From NCBI RefSeq assembly GCF_001494595.1, contig NZ_LN929908.1:1215716-1279715 (forward strand): 64,000 bases of DNA. The letters are read 5' to 3'. A program made the translations under genes and the position numbers. Source of the DNA: Mycobacterium sp. M26 (lineage in GTDB: Bacteria; Actinomycetota; Actinomycetes; Mycobacteriales; Mycobacteriaceae). How positions within the stretch are numbered: position 1 is the first letter of the stretch; each line of letters starts with the position of its first letter. Shown one piece after another: positions 16,499-24,488 of the stretch. The notes beneath the pieces are model-generated. The model was not told where the DNA came from. It searched no databases and saw only the letters and a program-made list of their open reading frames with translations.

Positions 16499-17632
16499 GT
16501 GCTGATGAACGACGTCGTGATCGGCAGCGTCGGCAAGATGTCGCTGAAGGGCTGGCATGCGGATGTCGAGATCTCGGTCAAGCCTGAGATCGAGATCCCG
16601 GCCAATGCCGTGGCGACGGTGGGGCAGACCAGCCTGCTGGGCTCGATGCATGTGGCGCTCAACGCTCCGCTGGGGGACAAGCCCAGTGGACGTCTGGTTC
16701 CCGGCGCCACGATTCCGCTGAGCCAGACCTCCAAGTATCCGTCGACCGAGCAGACGCTCTCGGCGGTGGCGGCAGTGGTCAACGGTGGCGGGCTCGGGCA
16801 GATCTCCGACATCATCCACAACTTCAGCACCGCGCTGTCCGGGCGAGAGGACGACGTCCGGGATCTGCTGACCCGGCTGGACAACTTCGTCGGTGTGCTC
16901 GACGAGCAGCGCGACAGCATCATCGCCTCGATCAAGTCCCTCAACCGGCTGTCGGGCACCTTCGCCGGACAGACCGAGGCGATCGACCGGGTGCTCACCG
17001 AATTGCCACCCGCCCTCGACGTTCTCATCAAGGAACGGCCCGCACTGACCACCGCGCTGCAGAAGCTCGGCACCTTCAGCGACACCGCCAGCGGGGTGGT
17101 CAACAACGTCCAGGCCGACCTGGTGCAGAACCTGAAGAACCTGGAGCCCGCCCTCAAAGGTCTTGCCGATATCGGTCCCGACATCGGCAAGGCGCTGGCC
17201 TATGCGACGACGTTCCCCTACAGCCAGGGTCTGATCGACCGCGCCGTGCGTGGTGACTACATGAACCTCTACGCGGTGCTGGACTTCACCATCCCGCGCC
17301 TCAAACGAGGTCTGTTCCTCGGTACCCGCTGGGGTGAGGAGCACGCGAAACTCGTTCCCGCGCCCGGTGATCCGTGGTACCTGAACTACACCTACGAACC
17401 GCTGTCCGCCGGTGTCGCGCCGCCGCCGCAGGGTGACGACGGTGCGCCGATCAGTGCGGCCTCCGGGCCGATGCCACCGGTCAACGGGCCGGTCCTGCCG
17501 GTCGTACCGCCGGAATTCGGCGGGCTGCTGTCGGTGCCGAACCAGGAGGAGATCGACAAGATCTTCGCCGGCCCCTACGCCGCGCCACCGGGACCGCCGC
17601 CGGCCCCTGCTGCACCCACCGGAGGAAACTGA
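16499..17632 (+). CDS. mceE: Mce family protein E, 5'-truncated and frame-shifted
   Basis: The body of MceE is intact from NSPVLMNDVVIGSVGKM onward, including GQTSLLGSMHV, LSQTSKYPSTEQT and a proline-rich tail. The front is missing. MceE proteins normally start with a lipoprotein signal and cysteine followed by the first half of the MCE domain. Here an ATG at 16456, coupled to the mceD stop, reads only MSRTTIRHAG before the sequence jumps, in a different frame, to the middle of the MCE domain. About 50-60 codons appear to have been deleted. The GTG at 16499 is only a formal start without a convincing ribosome site. A product from it would lack export and lipid anchoring, so the gene is probably non-functional or supplied by a paralogue. 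Confidence 0.8.
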   Translation: MLMNDVVIGSVGKMSLKGWHADVEISVKPEIEIPANAVATVGQTSLLGSMHVALNAPLGDKPSGRLVPGATIPLSQTSKYPSTEQTLSAVAAVVNGGGLGQISDIIHNFSTALSGREDDVRDLLTRLDNFVGVLDEQRDSIIASIKSLNRLSGTFAGQTEAIDRVLTELPPALDVLIKERPALTTALQKLGTFSDTASGVVNNVQADLVQNLKNLEPALKGLADIGPDIGKALAYATTFPYSQGLIDRAVRGDYMNLYAVLDFTIPRLKRGLFLGTRWGEEHAKLVPAPGDPWYLNYTYEPLSAGVAPPPQGDDGAPISAASGPMPPVNGPVLPVVPPEFGGLLSVPNQEEIDKIFAGPYAAPPGPPPAPAAPTGGN

Positions 17633-19281
17633 TGCTGACGCGTTTCGTCCGAAACCAGCTGATCATCTTCACGATCGCCTCGATCATCGGTGTGGCGGTG
17701 ATGGTGTTCACCTACATGCAGGTGCCCACGCTGCTGGGGCTGGGAAAGATCACCGTGAAGTTGGAGCTGCCGGCCAGCGGCGGGCTCTACCGGTTCTCCA
17801 ATGTCACCTACCGCGGTGTTCAGATCGGCAAGGTCACCTCGGTGGACCTGACCGACACCGGCGCGGTCGCCACGATGTCGCTGGACACCTCGCCGAAGAT
17901 CCCCGCCGATCTGCAGGCCAACGTCCGCAGCATCTCGGCGGTGGGCGAGCAGTTCGTGGATCTGGTGCCGCGCACCAAGTCCGGGCCGTATCTGGAGGAC
18001 GGCTCGGTGATCCCGGTGAAGGCGGCCTCGATTCCCCAGCCGGTGGGCCCGATGCTCGATCAGGTGAGCAAACTGCTCGACACCATCCCGCAGGACAAGA
18101 TGGCTCAACTGCTCGACGAGTCGTTCAAGGCCTTCAATGGTGCGGGTTTCGACATCCAGTCACTGCTGGATTCCGCGTCCAAACTGTCCGGTGACATCAA
18201 CGGCATCTCGGATCAGACCCGGGCGCTGGTCGACGACACCGGGCCGCTGCTGGATGGCCAGGCGCAATCCTCGGACTCCATCAAGATCTGGTCGCGTAGC
18301 TTCGCCGGGATCAGCGACACGCTCAACAACAGAGATCCGCAGATTCGCACTATCCTCAAGACCGCGCCCGGTGCGATCTCGGAGGTCTCGGCGCTGCTGA
18401 ACCAGGTCAAGCCGACGCTGCCGGTGCTGCTGGCCAACTTGAACACGGTGGGCCAGGTTCTGGTCACCTACAACCCGGGTATCGAGCAGCTGCTGGTGAT
18501 CCTGCCGGCCTACATCGCCGCCCAGCAGTCCTTCGGTCTGCCGAAGAACAACCCGACCGGCCTGCCGCTGGGCGAGTTCTCGGCGATGTTCGGCGACCCG
18601 CCGCCGTGCACCGTGGGATTCTTGCCGCCGTCCCAGTGGCGTTCGCCCGCTGACCTGTCCGATATCGACACGCCGGACGGCCTGTACTGCAAACTGCCTC
18701 AGGATTCACCGATTTCGGTGCGCGGCGCCCGCAACTACCCCTGCATGGACAAGCCGGGTAAGCGGGCACCCACGGTGGAGATCTGCAAGAGCGACAAGCC
18801 CTTTGAGCCGCTGGCGATGCGCCAGCACGCGACGGGACCCTACCCATTCGACCCGAATCTGGTGTCGCAGGGCATCCCGCCGGATGACCGGGTGACCTTC
18901 CAGGATCAGATCTACGGTCCGCTGGAAGGCACCCCCCGCCCGCCGGGGCCGGTGCCGGCCGCGCCCGGGCCTACCGAGGCTCCGTTGGCTCCGGCCGCGG
19001 CCCAGGTGCCGCCCGCGCCGGAAGCTGTTGCGCCCCAGGCTGATCCGGCGGGTCCGCTGCCCGGTCCGGCTCCCGCGGAGGCGCCTGCCCCCGACGGCGG
19101 TGCGGTGCCCGTCGCGCCCAGTGGGTACGGGGCCGACGGCAGTGCCACCCCGAAGGTGGCGGTGGCCTACTACGACCCGCAGAACGGCCGCTATCTGACC
19201 CCGGACGGCCAGTATCGGCAGCAGTCGACGGTGGTTGCCGGCGGTACGCCCAAGTCGTGGAAGGACCTGCTGCCGACCTAG
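17632..19281 (+). CDS. mceF: Mce family protein F
   Basis: A 549-residue Mce subunit with an N-terminal anchor (about 8-28), an MCE domain (SGGLYRFSNVTYRGVQIGKV, about 49-68) and long helices. A cysteine-containing C-terminal domain follows (PPPCTVGF, YCKLPQDSP, NYPCMDKPG, VEICKSDKP). The tail of about 150 residues is rich in Pro and Ala, ending in YYDPQNGRYLTPDGQ, a motif common at MceF ends. ATG overlaps the mceE stop. It is the last subunit of the operon; the following exported protein may share the transcript. Confidence 0.93.
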   Translation: MLTRFVRNQLIIFTIASIIGVAVMVFTYMQVPTLLGLGKITVKLELPASGGLYRFSNVTYRGVQIGKVTSVDLTDTGAVATMSLDTSPKIPADLQANVRSISAVGEQFVDLVPRTKSGPYLEDGSVIPVKAASIPQPVGPMLDQVSKLLDTIPQDKMAQLLDESFKAFNGAGFDIQSLLDSASKLSGDINGISDQTRALVDDTGPLLDGQAQSSDSIKIWSRSFAGISDTLNNRDPQIRTILKTAPGAISEVSALLNQVKPTLPVLLANLNTVGQVLVTYNPGIEQLLVILPAYIAAQQSFGLPKNNPTGLPLGEFSAMFGDPPPCTVGFLPPSQWRSPADLSDIDTPDGLYCKLPQDSPISVRGARNYPCMDKPGKRAPTVEICKSDKPFEPLAMRQHATGPYPFDPNLVSQGIPPDDRVTFQDQIYGPLEGTPRPPGPVPAAPGPTEAPLAPAAAQVPPAPEAVAPQADPAGPLPGPAPAEAPAPDGGAVPVAPSGYGADGSATPKVAVAYYDPQNGRYLTPDGQYRQQSTVVAGGTPKSWKDLLPT

Positions 19282-19308
19282 GCGGTGGTCCGGATTGGAG
19301 AGACCGTG

Positions 19309-19827
19309 ATGCGTGCAGTCAACGTGACCCTCGGTGCGTGCGCTGTAACCCTCGTCGCCGCAACAGGTGTCGCGGCCCCGGCGCAGGCCAGTGGTCCCTA
19401 TGGGATCGAGCTCAACGGGCGCTACCTGGTCACCTCGATCGGCAGCATGTCGAAGACCAACGAGGTGTTCCACGACGAGCAGAGCGTGCAGCAGGTGTGG
19501 ACCACCACCTCGACGTGCGAGAGCCCGACATCGTGCACCGGTCACATGAGCAGCAGCCTGGGCTGGGAGGCCGACATGGTCTACACCGAGGACCGCTGGG
19601 TGGTGCGGCGCACGATCCCGAACTGGGAGCCGTGCTACGACGGCTCGGCCTCACCGGGCAAGCAGGAATTCCGGTTCTGGGTGGTCGATTCCAACGGTCA
19701 GCGCTACCCGTCGGACGGGTCGCTGTTCGGCGGGTACGACGAGACCTACGGCCTCAGCGGTGCCTGCGGGCGAAACCTGCCGTTGGTCATCAAGATGCCG
19801 GTGCGGGTGCAGCGCATCGTCGGCTGA
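19309..19827 (+). CDS. Small exported protein of unknown function
   Basis: A 172-residue protein; the ATG at 19309 has GGAG eight bases upstream. It has a clear Sec signal peptide ending near APAQAS, then a mature domain with NGRYLVTSIGSMSKTNEVFHDE, four cysteines (CESPTSC, CYDG, SGACGR) and the aromatic stretch RTIPNWEPC. The cysteine number suggests two disulfides. It lies 27 bases after mceF and is probably cotranscribed, so a periplasmic or envelope role with the Mce system is possible. No function is recognised. Confidence 0.8.
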   Translation: MRAVNVTLGACAVTLVAATGVAAPAQASGPYGIELNGRYLVTSIGSMSKTNEVFHDEQSVQQVWTTTSTCESPTSCTGHMSSSLGWEADMVYTEDRWVVRRTIPNWEPCYDGSASPGKQEFRFWVVDSNGQRYPSDGSLFGGYDETYGLSGACGRNLPLVIKMPVRVQRIVG

Positions 19828-19839
19828 TCGTCAAGGCCA

Positions 19840-20631
19840 TCAGGAGAATTCGACGTCGGACATCTTGATCTGTCCACCGTCGCGCTGCAGGCTGACCACC
19901 ACCCGCCAGACCCGCGGCTGCTGATCCTCCTTGGGGGCGTTGGGCCCCTCGCGATGCGAGGTAGCCGCCACCAGGACCACAGCTGTCTCGTCGTCCATCT
20001 GCTCGACCGCGGCGTCATTGACGGTCACCTTGGTGATCATCTTCGAATCCTGCAGCGCCTTGATCAGATCCTCGGAGCTGTCCTTGAAGTTGTTCTGGAA
20101 CTTGCCCACCGAGTCGTCGATGACCCGCTGCACGCTTTCCTTGGCCTGGTTGTAGTCCATCGACATCAGGTTGACCACACCCTGGCGGGCGGCCGCCGCG
20201 TACTCGGCGGTGCGGTGCCGCTCGTCGGCGGCCTTCTTGTGCTCCCAGAGCATGTAGCCGGTCGCGCCGAGCAGGCCGGCGATGACGAGCACCACCACGC
20301 TGGCCGCCACCGCCTTCACCGACGGCAGCCGAAGCCGGCGCTTGCGGGCGGGTGCCGGCTCGTCGGCGGTCTCGTCCTCGAGGTCGGCGTCGGCATCGAG
20401 GTCGGCGTCGGCATCGCTATCGGCGTCGGTGTCGGTCGCGTCCTGCGACGCGGTGTCGGTCTCAGTCTCGGTGCCGCCGGCCGCCTCCAGCTTGCGGCGC
20501 AGCTCCTCTGCGCGGGCCCGGGCCGCCTCGGCACGCGCCTCGGCCTCGGCGGCAGCGGCCTCGGCGGCAGCAGCGGACCCGAGGGTGTCGTCGGCGTCGG
20601 GCGTCTCGGACTCACGCTTGCCGGGCGGCAT
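19840..20631 (-). CDS. Mce-associated membrane protein (Mas)
   Basis: A 263-residue single-pass protein. The ATG at 20631 is preceded by GAGGAGG. An alanine/glutamate-rich coiled-coil region (about 14-55) is followed by an acidic repeat region (DADSDADADLDADADLEDE). A transmembrane helix lies at about 105-127, and the C-terminal NTF2-like domain (MDYNQAKESVQRVIDDSVGKF) ends WRVVVSLQRDGGQIKMSDVEF. This architecture is that of the Mas/orphaned Mas proteins that accompany mce operons and are thought to stabilise the importer. It is convergent with the exported protein before it. Relatives lie at 55157 and 55876. Confidence 0.87.
   Translation of the reverse strand: MPPGKRESETPDADDTLGSAAAAEAAAAEAEARAEAARARAEELRRKLEAAGGTETETDTASQDATDTDADSDADADLDADADLEDETADEPAPARKRRLRLPSVKAVAASVVVLVIAGLLGATGYMLWEHKKAADERHRTAEYAAAARQGVVNLMSMDYNQAKESVQRVIDDSVGKFQNNFKDSSEDLIKALQDSKMITKVTVNDAAVEQMDDETAVVLVAATSHREGPNAPKEDQQPRVWRVVVSLQRDGGQIKMSDVEFS
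20380..20415. repeat. Two 18-base in-frame repeats in the Mas gene
   Basis: GAGGTCGGCGTCGGCATC occurs twice head to tail and encodes the alternating Asp-Ala stretch of the neighbouring Mas protein. The number of copies could vary without breaking the frame. Confidence 0.7.
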
Positions 20632-20750
20632 CGGACCTCCTCGTCCTTCGCGGTCGATTGCGGACCGTGACGTTAGCAGTGCCACCTAGCATTTCACAGT
20701 CCCATTTTCTGGTCAGAGGGGGAGAATTCGCTTACCGAATATGGGAAAGT

Positions 20751-21164
20751 GTGAGGGTGCGAAAGACCGTCGTAGCTCTGGCCGCGCCCCTGGTTGCTGG
20801 ACTGCTGATGCCGGCCACGGCGTTGGCGGATCCGGACACCACACCGATCAATGCCAGCGAGTGCAATGACGCGTTCTGCACCCCTGGCATCACCGCCGGT
20901 GTGGAACTCGGTGCGCCGTGCAGCGACACCGGCTACTACGTCTTCGGCGTCGACACCCGCAACAACTGGGGCCGCCTGGTGTTCTGCGGTTCGCCGCGGC
21001 GCTACGAGCCGCGCTACTTCCGGTCACCGCCCATGGTCGGTGTCAAGGAGTTCAACACCAACTGCAGCGGGTACGAGAACGCTGTCGCCCAAGCGCCCGA
21101 CGGCCTGTTCCTGACGTGCGGGATCCAGAACAACGAGTCGATCTGGGTTCGCGGCGACGCCTAG
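20751..21164 (+). CDS. Small exported protein of unknown function
   Basis: A 137-residue protein with a GTG start (20751 or 20757). A signal peptide (VVALAAPLVAGLLMPATALA) is cut near ALADPD. The mature part is only about 110 residues and has six cysteines (ASECNDAFCTPG, GAPCSDTGYY, VFCGSPRR, NTNCSG, LTCGIQN), which suggests a disulfide-rich extracellular fold. Repeated aromatic and glycine positions resemble small mycobacterial secreted proteins, but I do not recognise a named family. It is divergent from the Mas gene and convergent with the P450 that follows. Confidence 0.75.
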   Translation: MRVRKTVVALAAPLVAGLLMPATALADPDTTPINASECNDAFCTPGITAGVELGAPCSDTGYYVFGVDTRNNWGRLVFCGSPRRYEPRYFRSPPMVGVKEFNTNCSGYENAVAQAPDGLFLTCGIQNNESIWVRGDA

Positions 21165-22442
21165 TCAGCCCGCCGCGGCGAAGCGGACGTTGATCTCGGT
21201 GAGCCCACGCAGGATGTAGGTGGGCTCGTAGCTGTAGCGCCGGTCTGCCGACGGCCCGTGTGCGTCCTCGTCGATGGTGATCTCACCCATCCGGTCCAGC
21301 ATCCGCTCCAGGGATACGCGGCCCTCGACGCGGGCCAGCGGTGCCCCCGGGCAGGAGTGCACCCCGCGACCGAACGCGATGTGCTCGCGAACATTGGGCC
21401 GGCTCAACTGGAATTCGTGCGGATCGGTGAACCGGCGCGGGTCCCGGTTGGCCGCACCCGGCAACACCATGACGACGGTGCCGGCGGGGATCTCGAGATC
21501 GCCCAGCGTCGTCGACCGTCGCGCCAGCCGGGAGTCGCTCTTGACCGGACTTTCCAGCCGCAGCGACTCCTCGATGAAGGCGGGGATGAGGCTGCGATCG
21601 GTCCGCAGCGCCTGCTGAACGTCGGGCCGCTCGCCGAGCACCTTGATGGCCGCCGACAGCAGTTTCGCGGTGGTCTCCTGACCGGCGGCGAACAGGAACG
21701 TCGCGGTGCGCACCACGTCGATGATCTCCGGGGTGGAGCCGTCCGGGTACTTGGCGGTGGCCAGATCCGTGAGCACGTCGTCGCGCGGACGGCTGCGCCG
21801 GTCCTCGAGGTACCCGCTGAACTTCTCGTCGAGGAACTCCAGCGGATTGCGGCCCACTGATTCGTGGTCCAGGGAACCGACCCGGGCGCCGGGACGCTCG
21901 GCACCGAGAACCACCCGGAACTCCCGGTGATCCTCCTCGGGCACGCCCAGCAGGTCGGCGATCACCAGCAGCGAGAACGGCTTTGCGTACTCGGCGAGAA
22001 ACTCCGCGCGGCCCTGGTCGAGGAACTCGTCGAGCTGCTGGTCGGCCAGCCGCCACATGAAGTCCTCGTTCTCCTTGAGCCGCTTGGGGGTCAGCAACCG
22101 GCTCAGCAGCGAGCGGGCCCGGGTGTGATCGGGCGGGTCCATCGTGACCATGTGCTCATACATCGGGAACTCGGTCCGGTGCGCGTCGATCTGCGCGTTG
22201 AGGTCGTGGCCCGCCGGGGTGAACGGAAGCGGGGGGAAGGGTCCACCGAGGGCGACGATCGAGGAGAAGTCCTCGACGTTCTTGTACACCGCGAGCGCTT
22301 CGTCGTAGCCGGTGACCGCGACGTACCCGTGCGGTGCGAGCCGCAGCACCGGGTTCTGCGCCCGCAGGTAGTCGTAGTACGGATACGGGTCGCCGACCAG
22401 TGACTGGTCGGTGAGGAAGTCGAGCCCGGCGAAGTCGGTCAT
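21165..22442 (-). CDS. Cytochrome P450
   Basis: A 425-residue soluble actinobacterial P450; ATG start after GAGGAGG. I-helix FLFAAGQETTAK with the acid/threonine pair, K-helix EESLRLES, and heme loop FGRGVHSCPGAPLAR are all canonical. Length is normal. It is divergent from a TetR regulator with a 20-base palindrome between them, so it is probably controlled by that regulator. No ferredoxin is adjacent; the ones at 4498 or 43687 could serve. Substrate not determined. Confidence 0.92.
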   Translation of the reverse strand: MTDFAGLDFLTDQSLVGDPYPYYDYLRAQNPVLRLAPHGYVAVTGYDEALAVYKNVEDFSSIVALGGPFPPLPFTPAGHDLNAQIDAHRTEFPMYEHMVTMDPPDHTRARSLLSRLLTPKRLKENEDFMWRLADQQLDEFLDQGRAEFLAEYAKPFSLLVIADLLGVPEEDHREFRVVLGAERPGARVGSLDHESVGRNPLEFLDEKFSGYLEDRRSRPRDDVLTDLATAKYPDGSTPEIIDVVRTATFLFAAGQETTAKLLSAAIKVLGERPDVQQALRTDRSLIPAFIEESLRLESPVKSDSRLARRSTTLGDLEIPAGTVVMVLPGAANRDPRRFTDPHEFQLSRPNVREHIAFGRGVHSCPGAPLARVEGRVSLERMLDRMGEITIDEDAHGPSADRRYSYEPTYILRGLTEINVRFAAAG

Positions 22443-22470
22443 GTATGAGTTCCTCCTCGATCGGCCACAG

Positions 22471-22490
22471 TGCTGAGCACTTGCTTAGCA
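22471..22490. promoter_or_regulatory. Near-perfect 20-base palindrome, likely TetR operator
   Basis: TGCTGAGCACTTGCTTAGCA has arms TGCTGAGCA and TGCTTAGCA that pair with one mismatch around a 2-base centre. It lies between the divergent P450 and TetR genes, 29 bases from the P450 start. Size and placement are those of a self-regulating TetR operator. Confidence 0.7.
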
Positions 22491-22568
22491 CGGGGTAAAG
22501 TGCGGGGTCAAGGTTGACCGCCGCAGCCCACGTACGATCGGCGTGTTCGATCGAGAGACGGAGGGGCC

Positions 22569-23258
22569 ATGGCATCGGCGCGGCGGATCGGGGCGCCGGA
22601 CGCAAAGAACCGCATGGCTCTGGTCGATGCCGCCGAACAGCTGATGCTCGACGAGGGCTACGCGGCGGTGACTTCCCGGCGGGTCGCCGAGAAGGCCGGC
22701 CTCAAGCCGCAGTTGGTGCACTACTACTTCCGCTCCATGGACGATCTGTTCCTGGAGGTGTTTCGCCGGTATGCGGATCTGGGCATGGCCGCCCACGAAC
22801 GCGCGCTGGCCTCTCCGCAGCCGCTGTGGGCGCTGTGGCGGCACGGACTGAACCCGGCGGCCAGCCGGCTCACGATGGAGATGGCCGCACTGGCCAACCA
22901 TCGCAAGGTGCTGCGCACCGAAATCTCGCAGTACGCCGAGCGGTTCCGGGAGCAGCAGCGGGCAGCCTTCGTGACTGCCCTGGAGCGCCATCAGGTACTG
23001 CCCGACGAGGTGCCTGCGGTGGTCTGGTCGGTGCTGATGACCGGGCTGTCCACCGTGCTGGTGATGGGGGAGGCGCTCGGCGTCACCGCCGGGCACCGCG
23101 AAACGCTGGAACTCGTCGAGCGCTACCTCACGCTGATGGAGGGGGAGCCGATGCCGGCCGAGGCCGAGTCAGCTCACCAGTGGCGCAACGAGCAGAGTGC
23201 GCCCTTGGCGCCGGAGTTCTCGGCAACCACGACGCCGTCGACTGCCAGCACGCAGTGA
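22569..23258 (+). CDS. TetR family transcriptional regulator
   Basis: A 229-residue regulator; ATG after GGAGGGG. The N-terminal helix-turn-helix is visible in ALVDAAEQLMLDEGYAAVTSRRVAEKAGLKPQLVHYYFRSMDDLFLEVFRRY (residues about 17-67, shown here in parts by its conserved blocks VTSRRVAEKAG and LVHYYFRSMDDLF). The C-terminal ligand domain is helical and of normal size. Its C-terminal codons overlap the convergent exported protein by 85 bases. It probably controls itself and the divergent P450 through the palindrome at 22471-22490. Confidence 0.92.
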   Translation: MASARRIGAPDAKNRMALVDAAEQLMLDEGYAAVTSRRVAEKAGLKPQLVHYYFRSMDDLFLEVFRRYADLGMAAHERALASPQPLWALWRHGLNPAASRLTMEMAALANHRKVLRTEISQYAERFREQQRAAFVTALERHQVLPDEVPAVVWSVLMTGLSTVLVMGEALGVTAGHRETLELVERYLTLMEGEPMPAEAESAHQWRNEQSAPLAPEFSATTTPSTASTQ

Positions 23259-23590
23259 AAGTTGGGCGGGTTCGGTGACCTGCCGCTGGTGGCCATCACC
23301 ATCGCCCACTCGTTGGGGTTGGCGAGCTGGACGTTGAGCACCCACTTCTGCGAGGGCCCGAGGTCGGCCTCGACGTTGGGGCTGAACAGGTAGGGGTCGT
23401 GGCTGTAGTCGGCCCAGTTCGGCGGATCGGTGTCGCGGTAGTAGATCTCCGCGCCGCGGAACGGCATCTCGGTGAACACGCTGTAGGTGACTTGGTGCAT
23501 CACCGGGTCTTCGGCGTTCGCCGTCGCCTCGGCGGCAGCAACTCCGGCAGTGGCCAGAATGAGCGCTGAACCGACCCGGACGAACCTCAT
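23174..23590 (-). CDS. Small exported protein of unknown function
   Basis: A 138-residue protein. The ATG at 23590 is chosen for its GAGG site at seven bases and because it starts a clean signal peptide (MRFVRVGSALILATAGVAA) cut near ATANA-ED. The mature domain has VTYSVFTEMPFRGAEIYYRD, PPNWADYSHDPYLFSP and NPNEWAMVMATSG. The alternating strands suggest a small beta-sandwich, and only two cysteines are present. Similar exported proteins are common in mycobacteria, but the function is not known to me. The 3' end overlaps the end of the TetR gene on the other strand by 85 bases. Confidence 0.75.
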   Translation of the reverse strand: MRFVRVGSALILATAGVAAAEATANAEDPVMHQVTYSVFTEMPFRGAEIYYRDTDPPNWADYSHDPYLFSPNVEADLGPSQKWVLNVQLANPNEWAMVMATSGRSPNPPNFHCVLAVDGVVVAENSGAKGALCSLRHW

Positions 23591-23690
23591 GGCGCAGCCT
23601 CGCACACCGCCTCCTTCACCAAAACCAGTTACCGGATTGTAGGGCCTGAAAGGGTCGGCTAACCGGCGAACCCGGGATATCGGGACTTGC

Positions 23691-24407
23691 TCACTTGGAC
23701 CGGTTCATCACGCGGTCGGCGGCGTCCCAGTGTTCGTCGGAGACCCAAAACGCGGCAAACGCATCAATGGCCTGCTCGGCGGTACCGCCCGCGATCACGC
23801 GTTTGATGACACCGGCCGGCCGGTTGGCCAAAGACACTGCAAGTGAACGCCATTCGTCGGCGAACGACGACCGCGGCACCACCTTGTCGATCAGACCGAA
23901 ATGGTGCGCCTCGGCGGCACCCAGAATCGTGCCGGAACCGGCCAGCATCAGAGCGCGGCCCTTGCCTACCAGTGCAGCCAGTCGCTCGGCGCCGCCCCAG
24001 GCGGGCATGATCTCCAGTGACACCTGATTGAAGCCGATCCGGATGTCGTCGGCGGCCACCCGGATGTCGGCAGCCACCGCCACTTCAGCCCCGCCGCCCA
24101 GCGCATGCCCATTGAGCGCGGCGATGACCGGTGCCGGGAAGTTCGCGATGCGGTCGCAGATGGTCCGCATCCGTCTGGCCATCGCGGCCGCCTCCTCGAC
24201 GGTGCGCAGCGCGCTGAGTTCCTTGAGATCACCGCCCGAGACGAAGGCGCGGTCACCGCCACCGGTAATCACCAGGGCCCGAGCCCCGGCGGCGGCATCG
24301 AGCGCCTCTTCGAGTTCACCCATCGTGGACAGCGCGATGGCGTTGCGGGCATGCGGCCGGTCGATCGTGAGAACCGCCAGCCTGTCACTCCACTCGAGGT
24401 CCACCAT
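23691..24407 (-). CDS. Enoyl-CoA hydratase/isomerase family protein
   Basis: A 238-residue crotonase-fold protein; ATG after GGAGAACC. Opening VDLEWSDRLAVLTIDRPHARNAIAL, oxyanion-hole segment AFVSGGDLKEL, second oxyanion glycine in ALNGHALGGGAEVAVAADIRVA, and IGFNQVSLEIMPAWGG, where the usual catalytic glutamate positions are partly present. Slightly shorter than average. It is divergent from an acyl-CoA ligase, so it may hydrate a CoA ester made by it. It could instead be an isomerase or hydrolase of the same fold. Confidence 0.88.
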   Translation of the reverse strand: MVDLEWSDRLAVLTIDRPHARNAIALSTMGELEEALDAAAGARALVITGGGDRAFVSGGDLKELSALRTVEEAAAMARRMRTICDRIANFPAPVIAALNGHALGGGAEVAVAADIRVAADDIRIGFNQVSLEIMPAWGGAERLAALVGKGRALMLAGSGTILGAAEAHHFGLIDKVVPRSSFADEWRSLAVSLANRPAGVIKRVIAGGTAEQAIDAFAAFWVSDEHWDAADRVMNRSK

Positions 24408-24488
24408 TTTGGGTTCTCCGATTCCGGTATTGGCATTCTCGGCTTCGGAGAATAGCATCGCCAGCGACGTGGGAGGTGCAGGGAGGTC

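Noticed and set aside
22472..22489. KstR2-like site between P450 and TetR because of its CTTGCTT portion
   Set aside because: The palindrome is centred differently and is better explained as the operator of the adjacent TetR.
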